A program made the translations under genes and the position numbers. Below are positions 61,947-64,000 of a DNA stretch of 64,000 nt, piece by piece; within the stretch, counting starts at the first letter, position 1, and each line of letters opens with the position of its first letter. The DNA is from Vitis vinifera (taxonomy: Eukaryota > Streptophyta > Magnoliopsida > Vitales > Vitaceae), in contig NC_081806.1 of assembly GCF_030704535.1 (NCBI RefSeq), positions 4,735,001 through 4,799,000 on the forward strand. Direction: 5' to 3'. The notes under the pieces were generated by a model. The model made no database searches and was not told where the DNA came from. It was given only the letters and a program-made list of their open reading frames with translations.

Positions 61947-61974
61947 CACTATAAGAAATATGATTTTTAGTGAC

Positions 61975-62600
61975 GGTCCCCAACCATCACCAAATCTTAT
62001 ATATCTGTGACCAAAACCTATTGTCACGGTCTTATGAAACCGTGATCGAGCGTCATAGTATGAGGCGTAGCTAAAGGTATTGGTCACGGTTCCTAAGTGA
62101 TCGTGACCATATGATTTCTTTTTTTGTGACGGTCATACAAAAACTATGACAAAAAAAAGTTAAGAATACTTTGTTATTTATTAAGTTGATTTAGTCATGG
62201 TCAGGTAATAAATCGTGACTATATGTTTAACCTATAGTCATAGTCAAATAATAAACCATGATTAAATGTACACTTATAGTCACAGGTAAAGTTATCGACC
62301 GTGACTATATGTAAGCTTATGATCATGGTCAAGTAAGTTATCGTGACTAAATGTAAACTTATGGTCACGGTCAATGCCCTAACCGTGACTAAATGGATCT
62401 TATGGTCACGGTAATTAAATGATTGTGACTAATCATTAGGTTTATTTTAACAAAATGCACACTTATGGGTATGACTATTAATGACCGTGACTGAAATTAA
62501 TCATATGATGGCTGCCTTGTCCCCAAATTTTAGTGACGGTTCATTATTGATCGTGACTAAAAGTACACTTATGGTCACAATTTTTTAGTGGCCGTGACTA
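61975..62600. repeat. CACTA subterminal repeat array
   Basis: About a dozen units pair a GGTCACGGTC-like word with its inverse GACCGTGACT 10-20 bases on, spaced by roughly 55-60 bases. In En/Spm elements such short subterminal repeats bind the TNPA-type protein (family knowledge). Confidence 0.85.
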
Positions 62601-63010
62601 AAATTTGTTATATTTGAACATTGGTTTTTTATAAATTCAAATTTCCCAAACCTGTTATAAACCCAAACAAACCCATTTTAGACATATATATGTAATTAAG
62701 CAATTAAAACAATTTCAATATATTACAATCAATTATTCTAAGCTAGTTAAAAACTTATATATCAATATAAGTCATTAAATAAAAAAAACATAATATAACA
62801 AAAAAAAAAAAAAAAAACAAACAAAGAACAAAGATATTCAAATTTAGTTTCACCTTCTAACATAATATAACAAATCAACCAACCAAACATCACATAATAG
62901 TCATAGAAAGCAAAAAAAGTTAGGAGAATCTATTATATAATTAAGTAGCATAATTTTCAAAAAAGTTAAGAGAATCTATCATATAAAGATGTAGCAAAAT
63001 CTTCAAATTT
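62601..63010. other. Interior of the CACTA element between the repeats and the transposase exon
   Basis: AT-rich 3' region of the transposase gene with an A-run at about 62799-62817 and a duplicated GTTAGGAGAATCTAT-like block (near 62919 and 62965). No further feature. Confidence 0.6.
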
Positions 63011-63830
63011 CTACTGCTTTTGCTGGAATCGTTGCATCATTTGCATCATCTGTTCTTGAATTTGAGCTTGCATTTTTCTTTGCATTTCTATCATTTTTTC
63101 TTCAAACTCTTCTTTCACTTCTTCTCGTGTCTTCCTTTGAACTTCTATCAACCTCTCTTCAAATGTTTCTTTCACATGTGAGAGTTCGTCTTTCACATTT
63201 GAGAGTTCTTCAGTTGTAGTTGTAAACTTTTGTTTTGCAGCTATTAGCATCTCTTGGACGTTGTCAAGTTGTGTTGAAAGAATAGCTCTTGATCGCCTTC
63301 TACTAGTAGAACCAAAGACCAAGGTAGGAGTAGGACCAAATCCATACCCTCGAACACAACCATGACTCTCTGGACCCATGACTTGAGTATATATCTCATC
63401 TACATATGTAGATGCTACAGATGTATATGATACAAATGTAGATGCTCCAGATGATGCAGAAGTAGAAGAAGATGTCCCCTCATGTTAGGATAGTAATTGC
63501 TTAAATTGATCCTGGAATTATAAAAAACAAAAAAAAAAAAATTGTTAGAATGATCATCAACAGGCGTCCCATATTTTCTTGTGTGTGTCAGGGTAAACAT
63601 CTCAATTCTATTGGGCTCACTTCGATCCTCCTTCTTTTGTGCCTATTCTTACAAGTAAAACAATTGAGTTATTTATGATGAATTATTTATGAACAAACAA
63701 ATCATATTAATAATAAATTTCCAACTTGTTCATATCGAATTTGAGCATAACTTTTTGATCCCGATGTATGCTTTATCACTTGCTTTGCCCTATTTGCCTT
63801 GTTTTTTTTCTCTTTTTTTTTTTCTAAGAT
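63011..63830 (-). pseudogene. CACTA transposase-like gene fragment (Transposase_24/Ptta type), likely damaged
   Basis: Read right to left: KANRAKQVIKHTSGSKSYAQ (near 63740-63820), an exon start at 63642 with AQKKEDRSEPNRIEMFTLTH then TRKYGTPVDDH, and an exon 63511-63011. The last exon holds GPESHGCVRGYGFGPTP, then a long coiled coil (ELSNVKDELSHVKETFEERL and more) ending QMMQRFQQKQ. This is the C-terminal part of the Ptta/En/Spm plant transposase family, as I know it. An in-frame TAA at 63485-63487 would cut the last exon if it is joined as I read it, so this copy is probably not functional. Its N-terminal part is outside the window. Confidence 0.7.
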
Positions 63831-64000
63831 ATCCTACATCAATTAAAAAATAGCAAGTCACCTATATAGGTAATAGAAACATAATAAAAGTTATATACAT
63901 GAAGTATTAGGTTAGATATAACTAATAAATATCATTTTATGTGAATATGAGTATCATAAGATACATTATCAAGAAAAGATCATTATCTTTACCTTGGCCT

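Larger units (their letters stand above)
61947..64000 (-). mobile_element. CACTA (En/Spm) DNA transposon, one end; continues past the window
   Basis: The terminus CACTATAAGAAAT at 61947 is the CACTA signature. The next 650 bases carry the subterminal repeat array, and transposase-like exons follow on the minus strand. So this is the 3' end of the element relative to its transposase. The other end lies right of base 64000, and the 3-bp target duplication cannot be checked. Confidence 0.85.

Overview
The window looks like nuclear DNA of a eudicot plant. Its genes are split by GT-AG introns, belong to plant-specific families and sit in very AT-rich spacers full of plant transposons. Gene content and repeat style would suit grapevine (Vitis), but that is an inference from sequence alone.

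Layout. At 1-2119 (minus) is the 5' part of a gene for Hip, the Hsc70-interacting co-chaperone. At 5285-7154 (minus) is a GPI-anchored lipid transfer protein of 145 residues. An AT-rich 7.5 kb stretch follows, with a decayed Ty3/Gypsy pol fossil, 300-bp and 21-bp tandem repeats and small palindromic elements. At 15077-18991 (plus) is an eight-exon gene for a 242-residue, probably plastid-targeted coiled-coil protein that I do not recognise. From 21 to 42.6 kb lies a same-strand cluster of four intronless pectin methylesterase/invertase inhibitor (PMEI, '21 kDa protein'-like) genes and one PMEI relic. The cluster is broken up by a 1-kb foldback element (27.8-28.8 kb), a 4.2-kb LTR-bounded unit (34300-38522) carrying pieces of three unrelated host genes, and a Tourist-type MITE (39288-39565). 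At 43820-47952 (plus) is chloroplast elongation factor G (775 residues), and at 48876-53954 (minus) is Hop/STI1, the HSP70-HSP90 organizing protein (573 residues). A young Ty1/Copia element (54377-59396) lies just upstream of Hop in the same orientation. The right edge holds one end of a CACTA (En/Spm) transposon with a dense array of subterminal repeats and transposase exons.

How the genes relate. Hip and Hop both act in the Hsp70/Hsp90 cycle and lie about 47 kb apart. A consensus heat-shock element lies upstream of the Hop TATA box. The PMEI genes are paralogues from local duplication; they act in the cell wall on pectin methylesterases or invertases. The EF-G and coiled-coil genes are nuclear genes for probable plastid proteins. 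There is no operon logic: each gene has its own promoter.

The most unusual item is the LTR unit with three host gene fragments (RabGGTase beta, HD-ZIP III, PPDK) side by side.
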